Source of the DNA: CAWFMO01 sp963817065
Lineage (GTDB): Bacteria; Actinomycetota; Thermoleophilia; Solirubrobacterales; 70-9
Assembly: GCA_963817065.1 (NCBI GenBank)
Contig: CAWFMO010000001.1
Coordinates: 1,488,001 to 1,552,000 of the forward strand
Direction of reading: 5' to 3'
Length of the DNA stretch: 64,000 nt
The notes beneath the pieces are model-generated. The model was not told where the DNA came from. It made no database searches and worked only from the letters and a program-made list of their open reading frames with translations. The translations under genes were made by a program, and so were the position numbers. Of the stretch, positions 31,190 through 40,012 are shown piece after piece; position 1 is the stretch's first letter, and each line of letters starts with the position of its first letter.

Positions 31190-33205
31190 CTATCCGCCCT
31201 CGCGACTGCCGAGCAGCTCCAGGGGGCCGGCGGCGGGGACCTCGAGCACCTGGATCAGATCGATCGGGCGCTCGTAGACCTCCGGCGGCAGGATCGCCAC
31301 GTACCGAACCCCGTCCCCTGTCGCGATCGTCGTCGTCACGGCTTCGATCGTGCCGTTGACGGCGACGGCGATCCGCGTGTCCTTCTCGACGCCGGACACG
31401 TTCCCGTCGACGACCGGCAGGACTTGGTCTGAGTCCGGAGCGGGAATATCCGGCAGCTCGGCGCTGCCGTCGGCCTCCGGCGGGCTCGCGGGGACCTTCT
31501 TGCCGATCAGCTCCGAGCCCGGTCCGGAGCGGATCAACGCGTCGAACCCGCGCCCGTAGTCGAGCGTCTGCCGCCATTCGCGCAGGAACTGGCGGCCGCG
31601 CTGCAGGACCGTCGCGAGCTCCGCAGTCACCGGCTTGCGGCGGTAGTCCGTCATCTCGATCGTGCCCTGCTCGCGCTCGCCGGCCGGCAACCCGTCGACC
31701 TCCCACGGGATCTCGAGGCCGAGCTGCTTCGCGATCGTCGGGACGACGTCGATCGTCTCCGTCTGCGCCGGATCGACGGCCGGCTTCTCCTGCCCCGGGG
31801 CCTTGACGAAGAACGGCACGAGGCCTACCTGGTCGAGGTTGTTCGGGACGGCGTGGCGCCGGGGCAGCAGCGGGCGGAAGCTGATCCCGTGATCGGCGAG
31901 GACGATGACCAGGGCCTCGTCCCAGACCCCCTCCTCCTGGAGACGGTTGATCGCCTCCCCGAGCAGCGTGTCGGCCGCGCCGACCTGGAGCAGGTGGCGC
32001 TTGCGCTCGGTGATCTCGCTCGGAGGCGTCGCCGTCAGCGCCAGGCTCCCCCTGATCGCCGCGTCGGTGTCGGGTGCGACGTAGCTCTGCAGCGACGGGA
32101 CCAGTGTCCAGGGCTTGTGCGGCAGGTTGGTCGTATGGATCAGGCTCATGTGCCCGGGCTCGTCGCTGATCTGCTCGTCGAAGAGCTCGAAGAGCTCCGG
32201 GGGCGACTTCGGCGGCAGCGGCGAGACCCCGCTCCCGCCCCCGTAGAGCTCCCGGTGGATCTTCTTCGGGAGGACGGCGGCGGGGCTCAGCTTGACCAGA
32301 TCGCCGAGGATCCGCGACATCCGGGGAAAGAACGAGTCGCGGACCTGTCGCTCGCAGATCGAGCGCGGGCATAGCTGGGTCTCGGTCTCGACCGCGTCGA
32401 TGTCATAGGCGCCGCCGAGCAGCGTGAAGATGTTCTCCGGGAAGGTGTCCGCGAGCGCGAGGTCGTCCTCGTCCTTCCCCGGCCTGTCGCCGGTCAGGAT
32501 CGCGGGCACGGCGGTCTCGGTCGAGTCCGCGACCGCGGTCGCGTTCGGGTACCAGGTCGATGCGTCCGCGAGACGGGCGAAGTTGGGGAACAGCGATCGA
32601 TCGATGTGCCCGGGCCGATCCTCGAGCGAGACGGTCGGGAGCTCGTCGAAGACGACGACCACGATCGGCGGCGTCGAAGCGGGCTCGACGTCGGCGGCCT
32701 CGGGCTCGGCGCCCGGAATCCAGAGCGGGGCGATCGGCGACGCGAACAGGAACAGGAGCATGAACAGAAGCGGCGCCGGGCTGAGGACGTCGAGCACCGT
32801 CGGCACGAAGGTCGTTCGGGCGTAGGCGGCGACCGCGCCCGCGCCCGCGAGCGCGCCGAGCGGGATCACGTATCCCGGCGCACTCAGGCCGACGAACCTC
32901 GCCATCTGCATGGCGAGGAGCCAGAACAGGAGCCCGAGCAGGACGAGGTGGAAGACCTCGGCGGCTCGTTCCGAGATCCGGGCGAGAAGCGCCTCGATCC
33001 CGAGCAGGATCGCGGGCGCGACCACGAAGACCGCGATCCCGACCAGCACGAGGTCGAACGGAGCCGCGGAGCGCGGCAGGAAGAAGAAGACCGACGAGTC
33101 GGCCTTGTCGAGCAGCGGCTTGCCGACCGCGAACGACCAGAGGACGGCCACGTGCAGCCCGCGCCGGAGCAGCTCTCGGGTCGAGTCGCTCAACCGCTCC
33201 GTCAT
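31190..33205 (-). CDS. Membrane-anchored sulfatase/phosphatase-superfamily enzyme
   Basis: The ATG at 33205 overlaps the upstream methyltransferase stop (ATGA), giving 671 aa. About four to five transmembrane helices (residues ~15-170) are followed by an extracellular alkaline-phosphatase-superfamily domain. This has the metal/nucleophile motif 'VVVFDELPTVSLED', 'DSTETAVPAILTG' and the late metal site 'VIVLADHGISFRP'. The layout resembles LTA synthases and opgB-like phosphoglycerol transferases. A C-terminal beta-rich region (~550-671) is extra. It may modify or transfer a group to a cell-envelope glycopolymer. Confidence 0.8.
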   Translation of the reverse strand: MTERLSDSTRELLRRGLHVAVLWSFAVGKPLLDKADSSVFFFLPRSAAPFDLVLVGIAVFVVAPAILLGIEALLARISERAAEVFHLVLLGLLFWLLAMQMARFVGLSAPGYVIPLGALAGAGAVAAYARTTFVPTVLDVLSPAPLLFMLLFLFASPIAPLWIPGAEPEAADVEPASTPPIVVVVFDELPTVSLEDRPGHIDRSLFPNFARLADASTWYPNATAVADSTETAVPAILTGDRPGKDEDDLALADTFPENIFTLLGGAYDIDAVETETQLCPRSICERQVRDSFFPRMSRILGDLVKLSPAAVLPKKIHRELYGGGSGVSPLPPKSPPELFELFDEQISDEPGHMSLIHTTNLPHKPWTLVPSLQSYVAPDTDAAIRGSLALTATPPSEITERKRHLLQVGAADTLLGEAINRLQEEGVWDEALVIVLADHGISFRPLLPRRHAVPNNLDQVGLVPFFVKAPGQEKPAVDPAQTETIDVVPTIAKQLGLEIPWEVDGLPAGEREQGTIEMTDYRRKPVTAELATVLQRGRQFLREWRQTLDYGRGFDALIRSGPGSELIGKKVPASPPEADGSAELPDIPAPDSDQVLPVVDGNVSGVEKDTRIAVAVNGTIEAVTTTIATGDGVRYVAILPPEVYERPIDLIQVLEVPAAGPLELLGSREGG

Positions 33206-34611
33206 CGTGGTCGCGCCAGAAATAGGACCCTCGTCTCGGAGGGCAGGACCTCGCGGCGCTCGACCGAGAACCGCTCGCCGAGCAGGCGCTCGAACTCGGT
33301 CAGCTCGTAGTCGCCGTGCAGCCCCCGGCGCTTGGCCGCGAGCAGCCGCTCGACCATCGGGTCCTCGCGGGTCGGAAATTCGATCACGAGCCGCGCCCCC
33401 AGCGCGGCGAGCCAGTCGAGGAGCTCGCGGATCGGCACGTTGCCGGTGATCGACAGGTGGTGAACGAGGGCCAGCGCCAAGACTAGGTCCGGCTTGCCCC
33501 GCCCGTCGAGCGTTCGCCGCTCCTCCCCGCGCCAGCCGAGCCCGGGGGAAGGATCGACCAGGTTCCCGACCAGGGGGACGATCCGCTCGCCGCCGCTCTC
33601 GCGAAGCTCGCGGTAGAGCGCGTCGATCGTCGCGTGATCGCTGTCGAGCGCGACGACGCAGTCGGCGTGCTCCGCGGCCAGCCGGGCGTAGGCGCCGTCG
33701 TTGCACCCCAGGTCCCAGACCAGCCCCGCCCGCGACTCGCCGGCGGCGCCCTTGACGAACGCGACCTTGGCCTGATCGTCGGCGTCGCTGTACGTGTTCT
33801 CGGAGCGATAAGCGGTCCAGGCGGTGCGACCCGCCTTCCACTCGAGCTTCTCGACCAGCTTCCGCAGGCGCTTCAGGTTCGAGCGGATCAGCTCGGTCGA
33901 GAACTTGGCGCTCTTGAGCTCGCCGCGGACCTCCTCCCCCGCCCGGTCGGCGTTCGAGCGCTCGAGGCGGGCGTGGAGGCGGACGTGGCTGATAACGCCC
34001 GCTCGCAACGCGTCCCTGGCGCCGAACATCGCCCGCGCCTGGGCCGGGGGGATCCCGTCGATCGCCCCGCGAAGCAGGGGATGGAAGTCGATCCCCTTGT
34101 GGGCCTGGATCATCAGCGGGTAGAGGAACAGCATGCAGAACTGGCGGTAGCCCGCCCACGGCTCACCCTCGCGCAGCCGCTCGAACGAGCTGACGTCGAT
34201 GAAGACCGGCTCCACCCCGCGCCACTGGACGTTGTACGGGGTCGCGTCCTTGAGCATCAGGCCGTGGTCGAGCGCGTCCTCGAGCAGCCCCAGCTGCAGC
34301 AGCGCCGCGTCGCGCAGCATCGAGAACGGCCACTCGTACGGATAGGTGACGAAGGGAAGGCGCTCGTGGCTGAGCACCGCCGCCGGCGCGTCGGGCAGCG
34401 ATTCGGCGATCGCGGCGCTCGCGCCGTCGGCGAGCAGCTCGGTGCCGACGAGCGATCGCCGCTCGATCAGCTCCCCGAGCAGCGGCGTGGCGGCGAGCGC
34501 GCGCCAGTCCTCGAGCCCGGACGCGCTCAGCGCCCTGTAGACGCCGTCCTCGGATACGAAGACGCGGCCGTCAGGGTCGCGAAAGGAGCCGGGCTCGAAG
34601 TCCGTGGGCAC
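33202..34611 (-). CDS. SAM-dependent methyltransferase with N-terminal kinase-like domain
   Basis: This 469-aa protein has two parts. The N-terminal half contains 'GLMLKDATPYNVQWRG' and 'PVFIDVSSFERL', an aminoglycoside/kinase-like pattern in which 'KD..PYN' and 'FID' resemble catalytic and metal loops. The C-terminal half is a class I SAM fold ('LVWDLGCNDGAYARLAAEHA', 'DLVLALALVHHLS'). Similar proteins occur in polysaccharide clusters (NoeA-like). Coupling to the sulfatase gene suggests joint work on an envelope glycan. The substrate is unknown. Confidence 0.75.
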   Translation of the reverse strand: MPTDFEPGSFRDPDGRVFVSEDGVYRALSASGLEDWRALAATPLLGELIERRSLVGTELLADGASAAIAESLPDAPAAVLSHERLPFVTYPYEWPFSMLRDAALLQLGLLEDALDHGLMLKDATPYNVQWRGVEPVFIDVSSFERLREGEPWAGYRQFCMLFLYPLMIQAHKGIDFHPLLRGAIDGIPPAQARAMFGARDALRAGVISHVRLHARLERSNADRAGEEVRGELKSAKFSTELIRSNLKRLRKLVEKLEWKAGRTAWTAYRSENTYSDADDQAKVAFVKGAAGESRAGLVWDLGCNDGAYARLAAEHADCVVALDSDHATIDALYRELRESGGERIVPLVGNLVDPSPGLGWRGEERRTLDGRGKPDLVLALALVHHLSITGNVPIRELLDWLAALGARLVIEFPTREDPMVERLLAAKRRGLHGDYELTEFERLLGERFSVERREVLPSETRVLFLARPR

Positions 34612-34649
34612 CGCGTCTCGCCAGCGCTACGCCGCGCGCCCGCGCGCCG

Positions 34650-34856
34650 TCACGCGTTGGGCTTGTTCTCCGCCGGGTCGGTTGCGGGCGTCCTGGGCTT
34701 CGGCGCCGGGTCGTCCTTGCGCCAGAAGAACAGGAACGACTTGACGCGCGTGCCGAACATCTTCAGGGCGACGATCAAGCCAGCCGTTCCGCCGAGGATC
34801 GCCTGCAGGATCATGCTCCCGCTTCCGGCGTCCAGGTAACCAAGAATGACGTTCAC
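34650..34856 (-). CDS. Small membrane protein of the sulfatase operon
   Basis: The GTG at 34856, with GAGGAAC a few bases upstream, gives 68 aa. 'YLDAGSGSMILQAILGG' and 'TAGLIVALKMF' form one helix with the small-protein motif DxGSGS seen in other bacteria next to sulfatase/phosphoglycerol transferase genes. The tail is Lys/Pro-rich and probably cytoplasmic. It is the first gene of the minus-strand operon, 38 bp before the methyltransferase gene. Confidence 0.65.
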   Translation of the reverse strand: MNVILGYLDAGSGSMILQAILGGTAGLIVALKMFGTRVKSFLFFWRKDDPAPKPRTPATDPAENKPNA

Positions 34857-34969
34857 GAGTTCCTCATTTCGTCGTTGCGCCGCTCCCCAACGGCAGGCGA
34901 GCAAAGTAGCAGTTGCCCCCTCGCGTGACGGGCCAGGCCGCCCGCCTCCGCCTGGCAAAATCGGTGCTG

Positions 34970-35350
34970 ATGCGTGAATCGAGTGAAATCGGCGGTGAGC
35001 TGGTCAGGCGGCTGATCGACGAGGTCGTCAACCCGCGCGACCCGGCGCGCCTCGACGATCTCGCGACCGGCGAGTTCACCGAGCGGGCCCGCGAATGGAT
35101 CGGCCCGTTCCGCGACGCCTTTCCCGACTTCGAGATGGAGATCGTCGAGCTGATCGCCGAGGGCGACCGGGTCGCGGCTCACTTTCGCTGCTCGGGAACC
35201 AATCTCGGGCCCTGGCGCGGCGCCGAGCCGACCGGGCGCCGCTTCGAGGGCGTCGACGAGATCTACCTGTTCACGATCGAGAACGGGAGGCTCGCGTCGG
35301 GATTCGGCCTCGAGGACAACGAGAAGCGGAGCCGCCAACTCGGCCTCTAG
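34970..35350 (+). CDS. SnoaL-like polyketide-cyclase/ester-cyclase fold protein
   Basis: The ATG at 34970 gives 126 aa; an upstream TTG is less likely. The sequence ('VNPRDPARLDDLATGEF', 'AFPDFEMEIVELIAEGDRVA', 'PTGRRFEGVDEIYLFTIENG') matches the SnoaL-like NTF2 fold. It is a small alpha+beta cone that binds ligands or isomerises them. Such genes are numerous in soil actinobacteria and no pathway is evident here. It is soluble. Confidence 0.8.
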   Translation: MRESSEIGGELVRRLIDEVVNPRDPARLDDLATGEFTERAREWIGPFRDAFPDFEMEIVELIAEGDRVAAHFRCSGTNLGPWRGAEPTGRRFEGVDEIYLFTIENGRLASGFGLEDNEKRSRQLGL

Positions 35351-35448
35351 CCGTCGACGTCGCACCTCAATCTCTCGGCCGTCGACTTTGATAAAAACGT
35401 CCCAACGGGGGCCCGAGGAGCCTCTCCATCCGAAGCGAGGGGGGAACG

Positions 35449-36246
35449 ATGAAGAGGATCATCTCCGCGGTCGTCGCGGCCGCCGCACTGAGCGGGTTGA
35501 TGGCGGGTGGAGCGCACGCCGCGCTCGTCCCGGTCGAGGTCCAGTTCGACGGCGGCCTGATCTCGGCCGGACCCAACGTGCAGAGCAAAGAGGTCCTCTC
35601 CGTGGGTGCGCCCGCCGATCTGACCGGGATGATCGACGAGGACACCGGGAACAGCCCGCCGCTGAACGCCGACTTCAATTTCCCGGAGATGCCCGCGATC
35701 GTCCCGAGCCCCTTCTCGCCGGCGGCGCCGCCGGTCTTGATGACCTTTCAGGTCGACACCGTGCAGCCCGCGTTCATCGGGTACACGAAGGCGACTGGCG
35801 CGCTCCAATTCAATGCCGCCTCGAACTTCATCTACGCGATCCCGGGCCTCGCGGAGTGCCAAACCGGCATTGACCCGGGTCCGACGGTCACGTTCAGCAC
35901 CGAGACCGCCGCCCAGCGTCCCGGAGTGCGCTTCGCCGCCGGCCCGACCGTCCCCACCGGTCCCGGAGCCGTTGGGTTCACCTGGCCGAGCATCCAGGCA
36001 CCGAGCACCCCGATCGTCAGCGTCGACCGTCCGGCGAGCGTGGCGGTCTGTCCGATCCTCGACGATTTCCTCGCCGGCGCGGGCGCGATCTGGATGTCTC
36101 GCGGCATCCCGGCGAACCCGCCCGCCAGCCCGTCGTCGCCGGCACTGCCGAGCGCCAACCCGCTCGCCGGGGTGACGAAGAAGAAGTGCAAGAAGAAGCG
36201 CAAGCTGCGCAAGGGCAAGTGCGTGAAGAGGAAAAAGAAGAAGTAG
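35449..36246 (+). CDS. Secreted protein with poly-Lys, Cys-containing C-terminal tail
   Basis: This is 265 aa, with GGGGGGAA before ATG 35449. A signal peptide ends 'GGAHA'. A beta-rich domain (about 25-210) has two cysteines ('LAECQTG', 'VAVCPIL') and no family I recognise. The C-terminal ~22 residues are almost all Lys/Arg with two cysteines ('KKKCKKKRKLRKGKCVKRKK'). It resembles the tails at 898-985 and 60390-60464. The tail may hold the protein to anionic wall polymers (inference). Confidence 0.75.
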   Translation: MKRIISAVVAAAALSGLMAGGAHAALVPVEVQFDGGLISAGPNVQSKEVLSVGAPADLTGMIDEDTGNSPPLNADFNFPEMPAIVPSPFSPAAPPVLMTFQVDTVQPAFIGYTKATGALQFNAASNFIYAIPGLAECQTGIDPGPTVTFSTETAAQRPGVRFAAGPTVPTGPGAVGFTWPSIQAPSTPIVSVDRPASVAVCPILDDFLAGAGAIWMSRGIPANPPASPSSPALPSANPLAGVTKKKCKKKRKLRKGKCVKRKKKK

Positions 36247-36271
36247 GGCCGATTCCGGGCATGATGCGTTC

Positions 36272-36622
36272 GTGCCCTCCATCGATCCCGACGCCGCCCG
36301 CCGCACCCGGCTCGCCAACGAGCGGACGTACCTCGCCTGGTGGCGGACCGGCCTGACTTCGTTCGCGGTCAGCCTCGGGACGAGCAAGGTCGTCCCGGCG
36401 CTGACCGATGAGACCGGCTGGCCCTACGTCGTCGTCGGCTCCGGCTTCGCCCTGATCGGGGTCGGCTTCATCGCCGCCGCCTTCTATCGCTACCGCGCGG
36501 TCAACACCGCGCTCGACGAGGGCCGCCCCTCCAGAGCGCATCCGGAGCTGATGCTCGCGTTTGCGGCGCTCGGGGTCATGCTCGGGGCGGCGCTGCTCTA
36601 TCTGAGCATCGCCGAGGTCTGA
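36272..36622 (+). CDS. DUF202 (YidH-type) membrane protein
   Basis: This is 116 aa from GTG 36272. It opens with 'RTRLANERTYLAWWRTGLT', the DUF202 signature, followed by three transmembrane helices. YidH/DUF202 proteins are small inner-membrane proteins of unknown function. It converges on the desaturase gene 12 bp away. Confidence 0.85.
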   Translation: MPSIDPDAARRTRLANERTYLAWWRTGLTSFAVSLGTSKVVPALTDETGWPYVVVGSGFALIGVGFIAAAFYRYRAVNTALDEGRPSRAHPELMLAFAALGVMLGAALLYLSIAEV

Positions 36623-36634
36623 GCCGGGAAACGC

Positions 36635-37591
36635 TCAGGAGGGAAGCGCCTTGCGCGACGTCGCCTGGCGCTCGGGCGGGATCCGGATCACGTCCCGGGC
36701 GAGGCCGACCCGCTCCATCGCCCCGATCACGATCGCCGAAGGATCGAACTGGAGCCGCCGCAGCCCATGCACGGCCGAGGTCGGGAATGCGTGGTGGTTG
36801 TTGTGCCAGCCCTCGCCGAAGGTGAGGAAGCTGAGCCAGCCGAGGTTGCGGGACTCGTCATCGGTGTCGTAGGCGCGGCGGCCGAAGGTGTGGCAGAGCG
36901 AGTTGATGCTGTAGGTCGCGTGGTGGAGGACCATCATCCGCACCACCCCTCCCCAGAGCAGCGCCGTCAGCGCCGCGTCGATCGTCCCGCCCCAGGCCCA
37001 GCCGACGAAGAACGGCAGCGTCAGGCTGAGCGTCGCCCAGACGAAGAAGGTGCGGTCGACGAAGCTGATCACCGGGTCGCGCAGCAGGTCGGGCGCGAAG
37101 CGCTCCTTGGAGCCGCGCTGGGTATGGATGAAGAGCCAGCCGACGTGGGCGTGGAAGAGGCCCTTCAGCTGCCCCCAGAACCCCTCCTCCTGCCCGTGGT
37201 GGGGGCTGTGAGGGTCGCCCTCCTTGTCCGAGCAGGCGTGGTGCTTTCTGTGGTCGGCGACCCAGGAGATGATCGGGCCCTCGATCGCCATCGATCCGAG
37301 GATCGCCCAGACCGCCCTCGTCCTCGGGCCGGCCTTGAAGCTGCGATGGGTCAGCAGCCGGTGGAGCCCGACCGTGACCCCGAGCCCGGTGGCGACGTAG
37401 AAGACGGCGAAGATCGCGATGTCGCGCCAGTGCAACGCCTCGTTCCAGACCTGCCAGCCGGCGACGAACAGCAGCAGTATCGGGACCACGGTCAGCAGCC
37501 CGGTGAGGATCCGGTCGGCGGTCTCGTTCGCGGTCGGCTGGACCGCGTCGGCGAGCGGGACCCGCCCTGCGTCGGCTCCGATGCCGCTCAT
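36635..37591 (-). CDS. Acyl-CoA desaturase, tandem copy 2
   Basis: This is 318 aa from ATG 37591, 2 bp after the stop of copy 1. The three histidine boxes of the membrane diiron desaturases are present: 'HRLLTHRSF', 'ADHRKHHACSDKEGDPHSPH' and 'GEGWHNNHHAFPTSA'. There are four transmembrane helices. Delta-9-type desaturases place a double bond in acyl-CoA or acyl-lipid using O2, changing membrane fluidity. The sequence is clearly homologous to copy 1 but diverged, especially at the N- and C-termini. Confidence 0.9.
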   Translation of the reverse strand: MSGIGADAGRVPLADAVQPTANETADRILTGLLTVVPILLLFVAGWQVWNEALHWRDIAIFAVFYVATGLGVTVGLHRLLTHRSFKAGPRTRAVWAILGSMAIEGPIISWVADHRKHHACSDKEGDPHSPHHGQEEGFWGQLKGLFHAHVGWLFIHTQRGSKERFAPDLLRDPVISFVDRTFFVWATLSLTLPFFVGWAWGGTIDAALTALLWGGVVRMMVLHHATYSINSLCHTFGRRAYDTDDESRNLGWLSFLTFGEGWHNNHHAFPTSAVHGLRRLQFDPSAIVIGAMERVGLARDVIRIPPERQATSRKALPS

Positions 37592-37593
37592 GC

Positions 37594-38517
37594 TCAGGCG
37601 CTCACCGCCGCGCCCTCGGCGCGGGCCTCGGTCGCCTCGCGCGCCTTCTCGGCCTGGCGCTCGGGGGAGATCCTGACCACATTGCGCGCCAGCCCGACGC
37701 GCTCCATGCCCCGGATCACCACCGCCGAGGGGTCGAGCTCCCAGCGCTTCAGGCCGTGCTCGGCCGAGCGCGGGAACGCGTGGTGGTTGTGATGCCACGC
37801 CTCGCCGAGCGAGGGCAGCGCGAGCCAGAAGACGTTCGTGGATTCGTCATCGGTCGCGAAACGGCGGGTGCCCATGAAGTGGCAGATCGAGTTGATGCTC
37901 CAGGTGATGTGGTGGACGAAGAAGACTCTGACTAGTCCTCCCCAGAGTAGCCCGGTTGCGGCGCCGAGCCAAGTGCCCGTGAGCAGGTAGCCGGCGAGCG
38001 CCGGCAGCGCGAGCCCGATCAGGACCAGGGCGAGGAAGTGGCGGCTGATGAAACGCATCCCGCGATCCTCGTAGAGGTCGGGCGCGTAGCGCTTCCAGTC
38101 GGCCCGCCCCTGGTCGGTGAACAGCCAGCCGGTGTGCGCGTGCCAGAGGCCGCGCAGGACGCCCCCCACCCCCTCTCCGTGGCCGACGTGGGGGCTGTGG
38201 GGGTCGCCCTCCTCGTCGGTGTGGGCGTGGTGCTTGCGGTGGTCGGCGACCCAGGAGATCACCGGGCCCTGGACCGCCATCGAGCCGAAGGCGGCGAAGA
38301 AGTACTCGAGCGGCTTCGAGGTCTGGAACGAGCGGTGCGTGAGCAGCCGGTGGTAGCCGATCGTGATCCCGGTCGCGGTCAGCAGGTACATGACCGCCGC
38401 GATCACCAGGTCGGAGGTGTCGACGAGGCTGTTCCAGAGCAGGGGGATGGCGACGAGCGTGGCGATGAACGGCACGACGACGCCGCCGAAGTTGGCGTAT
38501 TTGGCTGTTTTGGTCAT
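37594..38517 (-). CDS. Acyl-CoA desaturase, tandem copy 1
   Basis: This is 307 aa. Its histidine boxes are 'HRLLTHRSF', 'ADHRKHHAHTDEEGDPHSPH' and 'GEAWHHNHHAFPRSA'. It forms a two-gene operon with copy 2 on the minus strand. It faces the divergent PucR-like regulator across 77 bp that contain the start region, which includes CACG-N8-CGTG (38544-38559). Both copies have the residues for iron binding, so both may be active, perhaps with different chain-length or positional choice. The Ala/Glu-rich C-terminus is charged and cytoplasmic. Confidence 0.9.
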   Translation of the reverse strand: MTKTAKYANFGGVVVPFIATLVAIPLLWNSLVDTSDLVIAAVMYLLTATGITIGYHRLLTHRSFQTSKPLEYFFAAFGSMAVQGPVISWVADHRKHHAHTDEEGDPHSPHVGHGEGVGGVLRGLWHAHTGWLFTDQGRADWKRYAPDLYEDRGMRFISRHFLALVLIGLALPALAGYLLTGTWLGAATGLLWGGLVRVFFVHHITWSINSICHFMGTRRFATDDESTNVFWLALPSLGEAWHHNHHAFPRSAEHGLKRWELDPSAVVIRGMERVGLARNVVRISPERQAEKAREATEARAEGAAVSA

Positions 38518-38594
38518 GGGACCAAGCTACGCGGAGCGGCCCACACGTTCTACTGCGTGAAAACACTTCCTCGACTCAGTAATTTATAAACCAG

Positions 38595-39767
38595 GTGACA
38601 ACTTCACTCGACGCCGAACCCTGGAGAGCGCTCCCGGTCGAGGTCGCGGACGCGATCGAGCCCGCCCTGCCCGCCGCCACGCGGGAGATCCTCGCCGCGA
38701 TCGCGCGTGAGGTGCCCGAATATGCGCGGCCGCTCGAGGGCTCGTTCGGGCGCGGCGTGCGGCGCGGCGTCGACGAGGCGCTGCGCCAGTTCGTCGCCCT
38801 CGTCCGCGATCCCGACGCGGGCCGCGGCGCCGGGCGCGACGTCTACGTCCAGCTCGGACGCGGCGAGCTGCGCCAGGGCCGGACGCTCGACTCGCTGCAG
38901 TCGGCTTATCGGGTCGGCGCCCGGGCGGCCTGGCGCCACATCGCCGGCGCGGGCCGCGACGCTGGCCTCGACCCCGAGGTCCTGAGCCTGCTCGCGGAGT
39001 CGATCTTCGCCTACATCGACGAGCTCTCGGCCGACTCGGTCGAGGGCTACGCCCAGGCCTCCTCGGCGCGCGAGGGTGAGCGGCTGCGGCTGCGCCGCGC
39101 GCTGCTCGCGATGCTGCTCAGCGAGCCCCCGGCCGAGGACGCCGACGTGCGCGCCGCGGCCCAGGCCGCGGGCTGGATGCCGCCCGCCGCCCTCGCCGCG
39201 CTGGCCTGCCCCGAGGAGCTGCTCCAGCGAATCGCGCGGCGGTTGCCCGATGAGTGCCTGACCGGGGTCATCGATGGAATTGGCTGTGCGCTGATCGGCG
39301 ACCCGGAGGGCCCGGGGCGCGACGACGAGATCGCCGCCGCCACCGACGGGCTGACCGCGGCCCTGGGGCCGGCGGGGGAGCGCGCGGACGTCGCCCGCTC
39401 CTGGGCGCTCGCCGGGGCCGCGCTCTGGGCGGCGCAGAGGGGCGCGCTCGCCGGGGAGGGGCTGGTCCGCGCCGAGCGGCGGCTGCCGGAGCTGCTGCTG
39501 CTCTCGAACCCGGCGGCGGTCGAGCTGATCGCGGCGCGGCGGCTCGCCCCGCTCGACGAGCTCACCCCGAAGGCGCGCTCGCGGATGCGCGAGACGGCGC
39601 TCGCCTACGTCCAGCACCGCGGCAACGCGGCGGCGATGGCGCGCGCGATGCACGTCCATCCCCAGACGGCGCGCTACCGGATCGCGAAGCTTCGGGAGCT
39701 GCTCGGCGAGACGCTCGAGGACCCCGACGGGCGGTTCGAGCTCGAGCTGGCGCTGCGCGCCGGCTAG
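38595..39767 (+). CDS. PucR/CdaR-type helix-turn-helix regulator
   Basis: This is 390 aa from GTG 38595. The N-terminal ~150 residues are a helical domain of the RsbT-co-antagonist/CdaR kind ('GRTLDSLQSAYRVGARAAW'). The C-terminal HTH_30 is 'RGNAAAMARAMHVHPQTARY' plus 'RIAKLRELLG', as in PucR-family regulators. It is divergent from the tandem desaturases, which suggests it controls them, perhaps sensing a lipid or cell state. The ligand is unknown. Confidence 0.83.
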   Translation: MTTSLDAEPWRALPVEVADAIEPALPAATREILAAIAREVPEYARPLEGSFGRGVRRGVDEALRQFVALVRDPDAGRGAGRDVYVQLGRGELRQGRTLDSLQSAYRVGARAAWRHIAGAGRDAGLDPEVLSLLAESIFAYIDELSADSVEGYAQASSAREGERLRLRRALLAMLLSEPPAEDADVRAAAQAAGWMPPAALAALACPEELLQRIARRLPDECLTGVIDGIGCALIGDPEGPGRDDEIAAATDGLTAALGPAGERADVARSWALAGAALWAAQRGALAGEGLVRAERRLPELLLLSNPAAVELIAARRLAPLDELTPKARSRMRETALAYVQHRGNAAAMARAMHVHPQTARYRIAKLRELLGETLEDPDGRFELELALRAG

Positions 39768-39958
39768 ACGTCGATCAGACCGCCGCCGCGGTGCTTTTGC
39801 TCGGAGTCGATGATCCGGCAGGGCGCGGTCGAGGTCCCGATCGGGGGACGCCCGAAGTCGACGTGGGGGCGCGAGCGCCTCGGCGCCCCGAGCGGCAGCT
39901 CAGACAGGTCGCGCCTGGACTGCGGGCCGGAGCCGGAGCTGTTGTCGCCGTTGGACAT
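39764..39958 (-). CDS. Small hypothetical protein downstream of gad
   Basis: This is 64 aa from ATG 39958, with GGTGAG just upstream. It is hydrophilic, Ser/Arg/Pro-rich and ends 'HRGGGLIDV'. It follows the decarboxylase gene on the same strand and overlaps the stop of the PucR-like gene by 4 bp. No family is recognised, and it could be spurious. Confidence 0.4.
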   Translation of the reverse strand: MSNGDNSSGSGPQSRRDLSELPLGAPRRSRPHVDFGRPPIGTSTAPCRIIDSEQKHRGGGLIDV

Positions 39959-40012
39959 CTCACCTAAACGATCGGCGAGCGGCCCCCTGGGCTTGAGTCG
40001 GGTGGACTCTCG

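Noticed and set aside
33206..34159. Long N-terminal extension of the sulfatase-type protein
   Set aside because: The frame stays open upstream, but this part is antisense-like low complexity inside the methyltransferase gene; the ATGA overlap at 33202-33205 fixes the start.
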